From positions 434,001-498,000 of the forward strand of contig NZ_KE150266.1 in assembly GCF_000411155.1 (NCBI RefSeq): a stretch of 64,000 nt of DNA. The letters are read 5' to 3'. The notes under the pieces are model-generated. The model worked only from the letters and a program-made list of their open reading frames with translations, made no database searches and was not told the origin of the DNA. Of the stretch, positions 27,392-35,478 are shown piece by piece. How positions within the stretch are numbered: the first letter of the stretch is position 1; each line of letters starts with the position of its first letter. The position numbers were made by a program, and so were the translations under genes. Source of the DNA: Gleimia europaea ACS-120-V-Col10b (GTDB lineage: Bacteria > Actinomycetota > Actinomycetes > Actinomycetales > Actinomycetaceae).

Positions 27392-28701
27392 TGAAACGAA
27401 GTATTCTCCCCTACGCTTTCACGGCTGCATTGCTCCTGGCTGGGTGCACCTCGTCAGTTGATAGCAACATCCAGAACGTGCCGGCTAACCCCACCCCGTC
27501 TGTTCCCCAAGTCGCTTCGCAGCAGATGAGCGAGGTGCACTTTCGCGATCCCCAAGAGTGCGCTCAGTTCTCGGATAAGCCAGCAGATCTGACGCAAGCT
27601 GTCATTGCGGTTAATGGCTCCCCTGTTTCGGGAACGATCCAAGATCTTGCCACTAACCGCCCTGCAGACTGGTCCGGAAAGTTCACCGCGAGTAGCGCTG
27701 ACGGGGAGCGCCTGCAATTCATTGGAGCAGGTTCTAACGGCGTGGTAGCGAGTTTGCAGGTGCTTCCCGAGGCCCGGCCTGCACCGGCTTCGAACGCAGG
27801 AATTTGGCGCGCTGGAGTTTTCCAGCCATTCGAGGCCACCGAACTACTCAGTGAGCAACTTCCAGGCGCATGGTCGCCCGCAGCGCTAGCCGGCTCCTTG
27901 AATGATGGACGTGCCGCTTGGCTCGAACAGTTGGTTGATCCGAATCAGCCTCCATCTGCAGGAAAGATGGCGTGGCGACTAATGACAGCCGATCCTGCGG
28001 GCAACACGGCGCGCGAGGTGACCTCATCCTGGGCATTGACGGATGAGGCAACGGTTCCCGCCGCTACCCCGTGGTTTTCGCCCGTGGCGACATCCAGCCA
28101 CGTGTTTGGGGAAGCCTACGTCCGCGATAATGACGTTTGGACTCAGGCCGTTGTAAAAGCCAAGTTGGAGGGATCACCCGAAGTTGAACTAATCAAGCCT
28201 GCACGCCTCCCAGTTGCAGTTGGCGAGCAGGTGGCGTGGGTTGAAGACACTACGAATAATGGTTTGGACGCCGACCGTGATGTGTTCACGATCCGTTGGA
28301 ACGATTCCAGTGCTCCGGTGAAGCTCGAGCTTGGTGATTACTTCAAGGTTCAGTGGCTAGCTGCGGATTCAAACAGCCTGGTTGTGACACTGCAAGATCG
28401 TTGCTCTGCGCGCACTTGGACGGGCGCGCTCGACCGCAGCTCCAACACTTTCAAGTCTTGGGTTTACACCCGCGCTGACGGCGTGGCCGCGTCATTAACG
28501 GACGGCGTATACGTTTGGGGTAACGGCTCTGGCAACGTTAATGGGGATATGTACGTGTGGGATTTGGCCGCAGATACGATCCAGTATCTAGGTTCTACAC
28601 CTGGCTTCTCTGTTCCATTCGCACTCGCCGAGGAGATTGCTAAGCCAGGTTTCCCCGAGCATTCAGAAACGCCCCTGGTGGTTTGGCAAGTAGGAAAGTA
28701 A
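27391..28701 (+). CDS. lipoprotein of unknown function
   Basis: A 436-residue lipoprotein with lipobox LLAGC (Cys19). The rest alternates short beta-strand-like runs with Trp-containing turns (AAWLEQL, VYVWGNGSG, MYVWDLAAD), suggestive of a beta-propeller, but no family is recognised. Translational coupling to the FG-GAP/C39-like protein suggests a partner, inhibitor or receptor of that enzyme (inference). Confidence 0.75.
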   Translation: MKRSILPYAFTAALLLAGCTSSVDSNIQNVPANPTPSVPQVASQQMSEVHFRDPQECAQFSDKPADLTQAVIAVNGSPVSGTIQDLATNRPADWSGKFTASSADGERLQFIGAGSNGVVASLQVLPEARPAPASNAGIWRAGVFQPFEATELLSEQLPGAWSPAALAGSLNDGRAAWLEQLVDPNQPPSAGKMAWRLMTADPAGNTAREVTSSWALTDEATVPAATPWFSPVATSSHVFGEAYVRDNDVWTQAVVKAKLEGSPEVELIKPARLPVAVGEQVAWVEDTTNNGLDADRDVFTIRWNDSSAPVKLELGDYFKVQWLAADSNSLVVTLQDRCSARTWTGALDRSSNTFKSWVYTRADGVAASLTDGVYVWGNGSGNVNGDMYVWDLAADTIQYLGSTPGFSVPFALAEEIAKPGFPEHSETPLVVWQVGK

Positions 28702-28767
28702 GGTTCGGCCCCGTAAGCTCAGCCTGCGGGTTTTCGCCGAAGCGGGCAGCCGGACGTAGTGCCCCCC

Positions 28768-30120
28768 CTATCCCCCGTGGTACAGGCGGGCGTACACACG
28801 AATCATTGCTCCCTTGGGTATCTCGATGTCGCAGGGCATGGAGAAGGTGCGGGCCGGGTGGTTGATGGTTTCAACGGGGCGACCTTTGTCATCTTGCAGA
28901 CCTGCGGCAGGCACTTTCATTACAATGGGCGCGCGGCCGGGGAATAGGATTTCCATTTCTTTGCCGGGCGCGAGCTTGTTTTTGGAGTGCAGGTACAGTC
29001 TGCGCTCATTTGCGTCATAGTCTGTGACGATGCCGCCCAGCACCCATTCGTTGATGTAGCCACCCCTATTTACGTCTTCACTGGCCGGGTTTTCTGGGTA
29101 GTAGAAGCCCGTGGAATAGGTGCGATGCGTGACCTTGTAAGGCTCCTCGGCCAGCCACTTCGGGTATTCAATGGGCTGGGCGGGACGCGGGTTTTCGGGC
29201 AGGTGGATTTGGTCGTGGAATGGGGTGAGGATGTTGCCGGCCTCGTCTTCGAATCCGCGTTGGATCATGTATTCGTTCACCGCTGTTTTATAGGCGTTAG
29301 TCATCGCGGCAACGTAGTAGGCGCTTTTGGCGCGGCCTTCGATTTTGAGGGAGGTGATGCCGGCGTCGAGGATGTCGTGCACGTGCTCGATGGTGTTCAT
29401 GTCGTTGGAGTTAAACAGGAAGGTGCCTTGGTCGGTGATTTCAACGGGGATGAAGTCCCCGGGGCGGCGTTCTTCAACGACGTGGTATTTGTAGCGGCAT
29501 GATTGGGCGCAGTCGCCGTGGTTGGCGTCGCGGCCCGTGGTGTGTTGCGAGATGAGGCACCTGCCTGAAAATGCCATGCACATGGAGCCGTGTACGAATG
29601 CTTCGATTTCGAGCTCGTTTGGCGTGTGTTTGCGTAGTTCGCGAATGTCTTGGAGGGATAGTTCGCGGGCGAGCACAACACGGCTTGCGCCTAGTTGTGC
29701 GAGCGCGTTTGCTGCCTGATAGTTGGTGACGCCAGCTTGGGTGGAGATGTGGACTTCCGTGTTGGGGGCAACTTCGCGGGCGGCCATGAGGACGCCTATG
29801 TCAGTGACGATGAGGGCGTCTACTCCGATGTCTCCTAGCTGGCCCATGTAGTTGTTCATGGCTCCTACTTCGCCGGAGCTGGGCAAAATATTGCAGGTGA
29901 CGAACACGCGCCCACCCCGCTCGTGCGCGTATGCAACGGCCTGTTCGATGTCTTCAAGGGTGAAGTTTTTCGGCGCGGAGCGCATGCCGAAGTCTTTACC
30001 ACCTAGATATACGGCGTCTGCTCCAAAATCGAACGCGGTTTTAAGAGTGGCTAGGTTTCCAGCGGGTGCGAGCACCTCGGGGCGAGTGCGGCGGCGTACG
30101 CCTTCAAACAGTTCAGTCAC
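28768..30120 (-). CDS. peptidase U32 family protein (TrhP-like)
   Basis: A 450-residue protein with the U32 start EVLAPAGNLATLKTAFDFGADAVYLG and the conserved block EAFVHGSMCMAFSGRCLIS, with further Cys residues (GDCAQSCRYKYH) likely to bind an iron-sulfur cluster. Characterised relatives modify tRNA (TrhP, 5-hydroxyuridine) or process collagen-like substrates. The GTG start at 30120 is chosen because homology begins right after it; its ribosome site is poor. Function of this member is not certain. Confidence 0.85.
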   Translation of the reverse strand: MTELFEGVRRRTRPEVLAPAGNLATLKTAFDFGADAVYLGGKDFGMRSAPKNFTLEDIEQAVAYAHERGGRVFVTCNILPSSGEVGAMNNYMGQLGDIGVDALIVTDIGVLMAAREVAPNTEVHISTQAGVTNYQAANALAQLGASRVVLARELSLQDIRELRKHTPNELEIEAFVHGSMCMAFSGRCLISQHTTGRDANHGDCAQSCRYKYHVVEERRPGDFIPVEITDQGTFLFNSNDMNTIEHVHDILDAGITSLKIEGRAKSAYYVAAMTNAYKTAVNEYMIQRGFEDEAGNILTPFHDQIHLPENPRPAQPIEYPKWLAEEPYKVTHRTYSTGFYYPENPASEDVNRGGYINEWVLGGIVTDYDANERRLYLHSKNKLAPGKEMEILFPGRAPIVMKVPAAGLQDDKGRPVETINHPARTFSMPCDIEIPKGAMIRVYARLYHGG

Positions 30121-30225
30121 GTGGCCAAGTGTACCGATAACCGCAGGCAGGCGAAGAACGCAACAAGGCGGCCCGTCTTGCGCGCTCCCAAATCCCAAGG
30201 CAATCGTGTTTACAGCCGCATCAGA

Positions 30226-31488
30226 TCAGTCGAGGGAAGGTTTCTCCAGTTCTAAGAACTCCTCACCTTTTGGTGTCAAGGCGAATACTAGCGGACGCCT
30301 ACTGACTTCTTCGATCAATCCTGCTTCAGTCAACTCTTTAAGCATCGGACGCACGGTGCTCTTCGATCTTTGGAGAAACTTGGATATCTCATCGAGGCTT
30401 CCACCACTTCTTGGACCGAATAGAAGAATCTGGCCGAGCATAAACAATGTTTGTAGGTGATATGGCGTAAGGCTCTTGAACTCCTTATCAATCACATCGA
30501 TGCGTTGCGAAAGATTCTCAAGGCTCACCAGCCGTATGCGCAATGATTCCACCAACCGCATTTGAGCAGCTAGCAATATATCCATCATGTCGCTGATAAA
30601 GAACGTTACCTCGCCCATATTCATGGGATCTTCGACCTGGAGGAAGGCTTTGTAGTATTTCCTCTTTTGCCGCATAACCTCTGCAGAAAGAGATAAAGCC
30701 GTTGGCGCAGACAGGATGCTCCGCAAATTCAACGCAAGCAAGAAGCGCCCGAACCGCCCGTTGCCGTCGTAGAACGGGTGAGTATGCTCGACCATAAAAT
30801 GACCGACCAGGGCATTCACGAGCATGGGCTTTTTCTCTGCACTACTGACATCAAGCGCAACGCTTAGCCGACTCTTAATTTCCTCTTCCCCCAACACGCC
30901 CTTGTGTATGGATTTCGAACCGTCTGTTACGTGCACTTCGCCGAGACGAAACAGGCTACCATCCAATTTATCTTCGCTGGAAACTTCGGCACCAAGAAGC
31001 TGGTCGTAAAGCGCACGCAAATCAGTCAGCGTTTGGGGAAAAGTGATCGTTTCGACGCCGCTATCACCAATGAGTAGCTTGAAAGTACTAGCCATTTCTT
31101 GAAAGCGCTTCGGCCGTCCGGGCATATTCTCATCTATTGCCACGTTGAGCGCCTCAGTTACCTCACGCCGAGTTGATTTAACATTCTCAATCTCATTTGT
31201 GGATTGTATTTCTTCAACCAGGAGGGTGTAGAAATAGTGATCTTGTGCCACGCCGGGCAACACATTCCACGCTTTCTGGATTTCCTGCTCGGTTTTCCAT
31301 ATGGTTTCCGACAACTCATAGATGTCGCGAGTGATAACAGCGAATAGGGGGTTATTTCCAACGTGGTACGGGTACTTTACGGTCGCAGGACTATTTAGAC
31401 GGTTTTCGAGTTCCACGTTGACAACGTTGCTAGCGTCCAGATTCGTCTTATGGAACAGAACACGTAGCGACTTGTAGGTTCCCATCAT
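30226..31488 (-). CDS. Fic family protein (probable AMPylator) with winged-helix C-terminus
   Basis: A 420-residue class II Fic protein. The Fic core HPFYDGNGRFGR spans residues 237-248. An N-terminal inhibitory motif of the form (S/T)xxxE(G/N) is present as TNEIEN (97-102), so activity is probably self-restrained. The C-terminal part (about 330-410) has a winged-helix look (SLDEISKFLQRSKSTVRPMLKELTEAGLIEE), suggesting DNA binding and autoregulation. Fic proteins usually AMPylate Tyr/Ser/Thr on a target. No Fic-specific antitoxin is next to it. Two AT-rich inverted repeats lie upstream. Confidence 0.88.
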   Translation of the reverse strand: MMGTYKSLRVLFHKTNLDASNVVNVELENRLNSPATVKYPYHVGNNPLFAVITRDIYELSETIWKTEQEIQKAWNVLPGVAQDHYFYTLLVEEIQSTNEIENVKSTRREVTEALNVAIDENMPGRPKRFQEMASTFKLLIGDSGVETITFPQTLTDLRALYDQLLGAEVSSEDKLDGSLFRLGEVHVTDGSKSIHKGVLGEEEIKSRLSVALDVSSAEKKPMLVNALVGHFMVEHTHPFYDGNGRFGRFLLALNLRSILSAPTALSLSAEVMRQKRKYYKAFLQVEDPMNMGEVTFFISDMMDILLAAQMRLVESLRIRLVSLENLSQRIDVIDKEFKSLTPYHLQTLFMLGQILLFGPRSGGSLDEISKFLQRSKSTVRPMLKELTEAGLIEEVSRRPLVFALTPKGEEFLELEKPSLD

Positions 31489-31571
31489 CTTATGCCTAAC
31501 GCTTCAGTGACCATCTTTTGAAGTTTCAAAAGAACAAGATCTTTAGGAAATAGCATACGCTCAACTAAACC

Positions 31572-31656
31572 CTATTTTGCAAAATTTGCGTTTTTTGCGA
31601 AATAGACCGCGCTTAAGACGCTCTTATTTGTAAAATTCGCCATTTTTGCAAATAAG
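31572..31656. repeat. two AT-rich inverted repeats upstream of fic
   Basis: CTATTTTGCAAAA (31572-31584) faces TTTTGCGAAATAG (31593-31605), and CTTATTTGTAAAAT (31623-31636) faces TTTTTGCAAATAAG (31643-31656), each with one or two mismatches. They lie between the divergent fic and L,D-transpeptidase genes and resemble paired operator sites. Confidence 0.55.
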
Positions 31657-31776
31657 CCTCCCTTTTTATCGTGGCAAAACGATGATGCGATCACTCTGCC
31701 CCATTTATGGCGTGATTTCCCTTGTATTTTGGGGGCTAATCTACAAATAGGTAGTCCCATATCGTAGGATCGCCTT

Positions 31777-33192
31777 ATGCGCACAGTGTCAAAAGTTTTC
31801 CTCTCTTTATCCGTGGTGCTTGTTCTTGCGGTGGCGGGAGTTTTCGGGTTTGCACAAACCTATAGTGCGAAGGCGCTCCCTCGCACCACGGTCGCTGGCA
31901 TGAATGTAAGTGGTAAGACGGCCAAACAGATCGAACAGCAGGTTGAGGCCGCCGCGAGCGAACGCACTCTCGATCTCACTATTGAGGGCGAGGCTGTAAG
32001 CACGCCCCTCGCTGATACAGGTTTCAGTGTTGATGCGGCTAAGACAGCGCAGGCCGCCCTTAAGCCTTCCGCTTCGGTTTGGAGTCGCGCTACCGGCCTG
32101 CTTTCATCTCGCCACATTCCTGCTTCTGTAGATGTGGATGAGCCTGCGTTCGCACAGTTTGTTGAGTCGTTGAACGCGAACACGTCGTCTCCTACAAAGG
32201 AAGCGTCCGTTTCTTGGAATGGCGACCATTTTGTGGCCTCTCCTGGTTCTGCGGGCATGGCCGTTGACGCTGATCAGGTGCGTACGATCGTTGAGAATGC
32301 CGCGACGGAATTGAACGGCTCGACTTCGGCAGAGATTTCTGTGGCGCAACGCGACCCCGAGATTAGTATGGCGCAAGCTGAAGCTGCGGCCGGCAAGGCA
32401 AACGAGTTGATGACTGTTTCCGTGAAGCTTGGCGACGGAGTTGAATCATTTGAGCCTACTCGCGATGACGTTGCGAACTGGGTTTCTTTTGACGCTACCA
32501 ACGGTTTAGCTCCCTCGTTTGATGCGGCAGAGATTGAGAAGTGGGTTTCACATATTGCAGATAAGACGAATGAGGATCCCACGCCCGGCATTCAAAACGT
32601 TGACGAGAACGGCAAGATTCTAATCGACGCTTTGGAAGGCAAGAAGGGTTGGAAAGTAAACAACCTTGACGCGGTTGCCGGCCAGGTGGTGCAGGCCGTT
32701 AAGGAGGGTAAGCCATTCAACGGATCATTTGATTACGACGAGATAGAACCTACTTACGAGCAGCGCAAGATCGCTCCGGGCGCTGAAAACCTCCCCTATC
32801 CGGCCGCTCCGGGCGAGAAATGGATTGATATTAACCTCACTACGGCACAGATGACATGCTATGAGGGCACGGAGGTTGTGCGCGGTCCGATTCCGGTAGT
32901 TCCGGGCAAGCCGTCCTCGCCCACTGTGGACGGGCATTTCAACGTGTATTTGCAGTATGAGAGCCAGACGATGCGCGGCCTGAATGATGACGGTTCACGC
33001 TATGTGGAGCCGGATGTTCCTTGGGTGTCGTACTTCCACGGGTCTTATTCGATTCATGCGGCGCCGTGGCAGCGCACGTTCGGGTGGACGGGGCCGGGTG
33101 GCTCGCATGGTTGTGTGAATACGCCAACGTCTGACGCGGAGTGGATTTACCATTGGGCAGACCTGGGCACTTCCGTAATGTCCCACTATTAG
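31777..33192 (+). CDS. L,D-transpeptidase (YkuD domain) with N-terminal substrate-binding domains
   Basis: A 471-residue membrane-anchored or secreted protein with an N-terminal hydrophobic segment (about 5-27). A long middle region is built of repeated YoaR/PG-binding-4-like domains. The C-terminal YkuD domain has His427 (SIHAAPW) and the active-site motif GGSHGCVNTP with Cys446. It would form 3-3 cross-links in peptidoglycan or anchor proteins outside the membrane. It ends the open frame close to a G/C-rich stem region at 33240-33284. Confidence 0.9.
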   Translation: MRTVSKVFLSLSVVLVLAVAGVFGFAQTYSAKALPRTTVAGMNVSGKTAKQIEQQVEAAASERTLDLTIEGEAVSTPLADTGFSVDAAKTAQAALKPSASVWSRATGLLSSRHIPASVDVDEPAFAQFVESLNANTSSPTKEASVSWNGDHFVASPGSAGMAVDADQVRTIVENAATELNGSTSAEISVAQRDPEISMAQAEAAAGKANELMTVSVKLGDGVESFEPTRDDVANWVSFDATNGLAPSFDAAEIEKWVSHIADKTNEDPTPGIQNVDENGKILIDALEGKKGWKVNNLDAVAGQVVQAVKEGKPFNGSFDYDEIEPTYEQRKIAPGAENLPYPAAPGEKWIDINLTTAQMTCYEGTEVVRGPIPVVPGKPSSPTVDGHFNVYLQYESQTMRGLNDDGSRYVEPDVPWVSYFHGSYSIHAAPWQRTFGWTGPGGSHGCVNTPTSDAEWIYHWADLGTSVMSHY

Positions 33193-33353
33193 AAGCAGCC
33201 CTCAAATAGAGGTAGGCCGCAAACACTTTCAATAACACTCCCCCGGCGCGAATCCGTTTCTCGTTTCGCTTCGGGGGATGCTTGTACTGTTAGTAGCCTC
33301 GTTTGCACGACAGCCTCACCTGCACAGCAGTGTTATCTGTCTGTCAGCTGCGG

Positions 33354-33974
33354 TTAATCATCATCGTCGTCGAGTTCCAGTTCGGGGTTTTCTGCCCGAG
33401 CTTGTTCGAATACTTCGGCGGCGGCTGAAAGGTTGATTATGCCGATCACGATGCCAACCGTGATGTCTGGCCAGGGGCTGAACCAGAACAGGGTGACGAT
33501 GCCCGCGGCAAGGATTAATAGGTTTGCGAGGACGTCGTTGCGCGCCGCAAGCCAAGCTCCTCGAACTAGCGCGGTTTCGTGTTTGCGTAGTTGGAGTAGT
33601 AGCAGGGCGCTGGCAAGGTTGATGAGCATTGCGAGGATCGCGGTTACTGACAGGGCGAGGGGTTCTGGTGGCTCTCCGGACACCATTTTCCAAATGGCGG
33701 TACCAAATGCGGCTACAGCAGGGATAAGGATGAGGCCGGCCAGGCCATAGCTGGCTTTACGTCTGCTCGCCACGGACCATCCAAGGGCGGTGAGTACAAG
33801 CATGTTGATCAGGAAGTCTTCGAGGAAGTCAGCTGCGTCAGCAAATAGTGCTGCCGAACCAATAATTGAGGCGACGATCAGCTCGATTATGAAGCCGATG
33901 AGATTCAGGATGGCTACCCAGGCAACGATTCGCCGAGCGCGCGTGTCAAGATTTTGAGCGGTATACACAGGCAC
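33354..33974 (-). CDS. cation diffusion facilitator-like transporter
   Basis: A 206-residue protein with about six membrane segments. The segment IIGSAALFADAADFLEDF corresponds to the CDF TM2 metal site, but the usual HxxxD reads DxxxD-like (DAADFLED). A second site, AARNDVLANLL, lies in the TM5 position. The cytoplasmic domain of full CDF proteins is missing and replaced by a short acidic tail ending in five Asp. Metal specificity is unknown. A moderate-confidence family call. Confidence 0.7.
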   Translation of the reverse strand: MPVYTAQNLDTRARRIVAWVAILNLIGFIIELIVASIIGSAALFADAADFLEDFLINMLVLTALGWSVASRRKASYGLAGLILIPAVAAFGTAIWKMVSGEPPEPLALSVTAILAMLINLASALLLLQLRKHETALVRGAWLAARNDVLANLLILAAGIVTLFWFSPWPDITVGIVIGIINLSAAAEVFEQARAENPELELDDDDD

Positions 33975-34047
33975 TGATTCTACCTAAATACTGGTGAGGC
34001 TACTGAGTGGGCCTGCGCACTCCTCTCTAACAACACAAACAATCAAC

Positions 34048-34066
34048 TTAGGTTAGGCGTACCTAA
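34048..34066 (+). promoter_or_regulatory. DtxR/IdeR-type iron box
   Basis: TTAGGTTAGGCGTACCTAA matches the 19-bp DtxR consensus TWAGGTTAGSCTAACCTWA at 17 positions. It ends 23 bases before the methyltransferase ATG, where a bound repressor would block transcription under iron-replete conditions. Confidence 0.8.
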
Positions 34067-34089
34067 GTAATTCTAGTACTGTTGGTGTC

Positions 34090-34920
34090 ATGGATACGAA
34101 TAAGAGCGCACCCCGCCTCCCGCAAAGTGACAGGTCAACTAGTGTTGCGGCAGGCCATTGGGTGCTTGCCCGCGCAGGCAAGCGGGTTTTACGCCCGGGT
34201 GGATTGAAACTAACAAACCGAATGTTGGATGCGGCTGGTCTATCCGGCAAGAAAGTGTTGGAATTCGCTCCGGGTTTGGGACGTACGGCCACGCTCATGC
34301 TTGAGCGAGGAATTGCCTCGTATACGGGCGTGGATCAAGATCCGGATGCTGCCGCACGAGTGCAGGCCGCAGTGGGGCCGAAGGGCACGGTTGTGAATGC
34401 TAATGCGCAATCCACTGGCCTTGAGGCTGAATCAGCTCAGGTTGTGGTTGGTGAAGCGATGCTGAGCATGCAAGGCGATAAAGGTAAGCGAGAGATCATC
34501 GCTGAAGCGTTCCGACTGCTTGAGCCGGGCGGCTGCTATGCGATCCACGAGCTTGGCCTCACTCCTGACAGTATTGGCGTGGAGCTTGCGAACCAGTTGC
34601 GCCGGCGCCTAGCCCGCACGATTAGGGTTAATGCTCGCCCTCTCACTCGCAGTGAGTGGTGCGCACTGTTAGAACAGGCGGGTTTCAGTATCGAGTGGGT
34701 GGGGTATGAGCCGATGGCTTTACTGTCCCCGCGCCGCAACCTCGCTGATGAAGGTGTAGGCGGTGTTGTGCGGATTTTGCTTAATGTGGCGCGTGATAAG
34801 GAGATGCGGCGCCGCGTATTGGATATGCGCGCGACGTTCAACGAATACCGCGATAATCTGACTGGCATCGCTATCGTGGCACGAAAACCCGCTACCAATC
34901 TGGAGGAAAAGGAGATCTGA
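34090..34920 (+). CDS. class I SAM-dependent methyltransferase, iron-regulated
   Basis: A 276-residue methyltransferase. Motif I is VLEFAPGLGRTATLML (about 56-71), followed by GVDQDPDAAARVQ with the acidic residue for the SAM ribose, and a later GGCYAIHELGL. It is preceded by an iron box and coupled to a cupin gene two bases downstream. The substrate is not evident; a role in siderophore, heme or iron-stress metabolism is inference from the box. Confidence 0.8.
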   Translation: MDTNKSAPRLPQSDRSTSVAAGHWVLARAGKRVLRPGGLKLTNRMLDAAGLSGKKVLEFAPGLGRTATLMLERGIASYTGVDQDPDAAARVQAAVGPKGTVVNANAQSTGLEAESAQVVVGEAMLSMQGDKGKREIIAEAFRLLEPGGCYAIHELGLTPDSIGVELANQLRRRLARTIRVNARPLTRSEWCALLEQAGFSIEWVGYEPMALLSPRRNLADEGVGGVVRILLNVARDKEMRRRVLDMRATFNEYRDNLTGIAIVARKPATNLEEKEI

Positions 34921-34922
34921 CT

Positions 34923-35276
34923 ATGACTGAGTCCAAACCATCACCTGCCGGCTCGCTGGGATTTATCGAAAACCTGGCGCAGCGTGTTGAGTATTGTGCG
35001 AACTCAACCACTTCTACAACGGTGATGCGCGCTGAGGGCGTGAACGTGGTTTTGTTCTCGTTCGACGAGGGAGAAGAACTATCCGAGCACACTGCCGCAA
35101 TGCCTGTGATTGTCCAGGCCCTTGAAGGTGAACTCGAAATCAGTGCGGATGGTAAGACGGTGACGTTGCGCCCGGGCGGAATGGTGCATTTTCCTACGCG
35201 CCTTCCTCACGCGGTTAAGGCACTAACCAAAGCAAAAATGGTGCTTTACATGATGAGCCGGCCGCCAGCGAACTAA
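34923..35276 (+). CDS. cupin domain protein, iron-regulated operon
   Basis: A 117-residue single-cupin protein: VVLFSFDEGEELSEHTAAMPVIVQALEGELEI is the first cupin motif and LRPGGMVHFPTRLPHAVKAL the second. Metal-binding His residues are present (SEHTA, LPHAV). It starts two bases after the methyltransferase stop. It may be a small sensor or dioxygenase-like partner. Confidence 0.82.
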   Translation: MTESKPSPAGSLGFIENLAQRVEYCANSTTSTTVMRAEGVNVVLFSFDEGEELSEHTAAMPVIVQALEGELEISADGKTVTLRPGGMVHFPTRLPHAVKALTKAKMVLYMMSRPPAN

Positions 35277-35292
35277 GTACGCCACGCCAATT

Positions 35293-35329
35293 TGCGCAGG
35301 AGTGGGCCGGTTCTGTCCGCTCCTGCGCA
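35293..35329 (+). terminator. terminator after the methyltransferase-cupin operon
   Basis: TGCGCAGGAG (35293-35302) pairs with CTCCTGCGCA (35320-35329), extended by GU-containing pairs inside, followed by TTGATTTTTA. Confidence 0.75.
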
Positions 35330-35478
35330 TTGATTTTTAGGACTATTGCAAGAGGGTGTGGGCCGGCCAAACTGCATTGCAGCATGTTGTGCACATTCTT
35401 TGTCCTACTCCCCCGTTATCCTTATGAAAGCGGCCGGTTGCGGCGTTAAATATTGGTTAGTGGTATTGGGAGTTTGTT

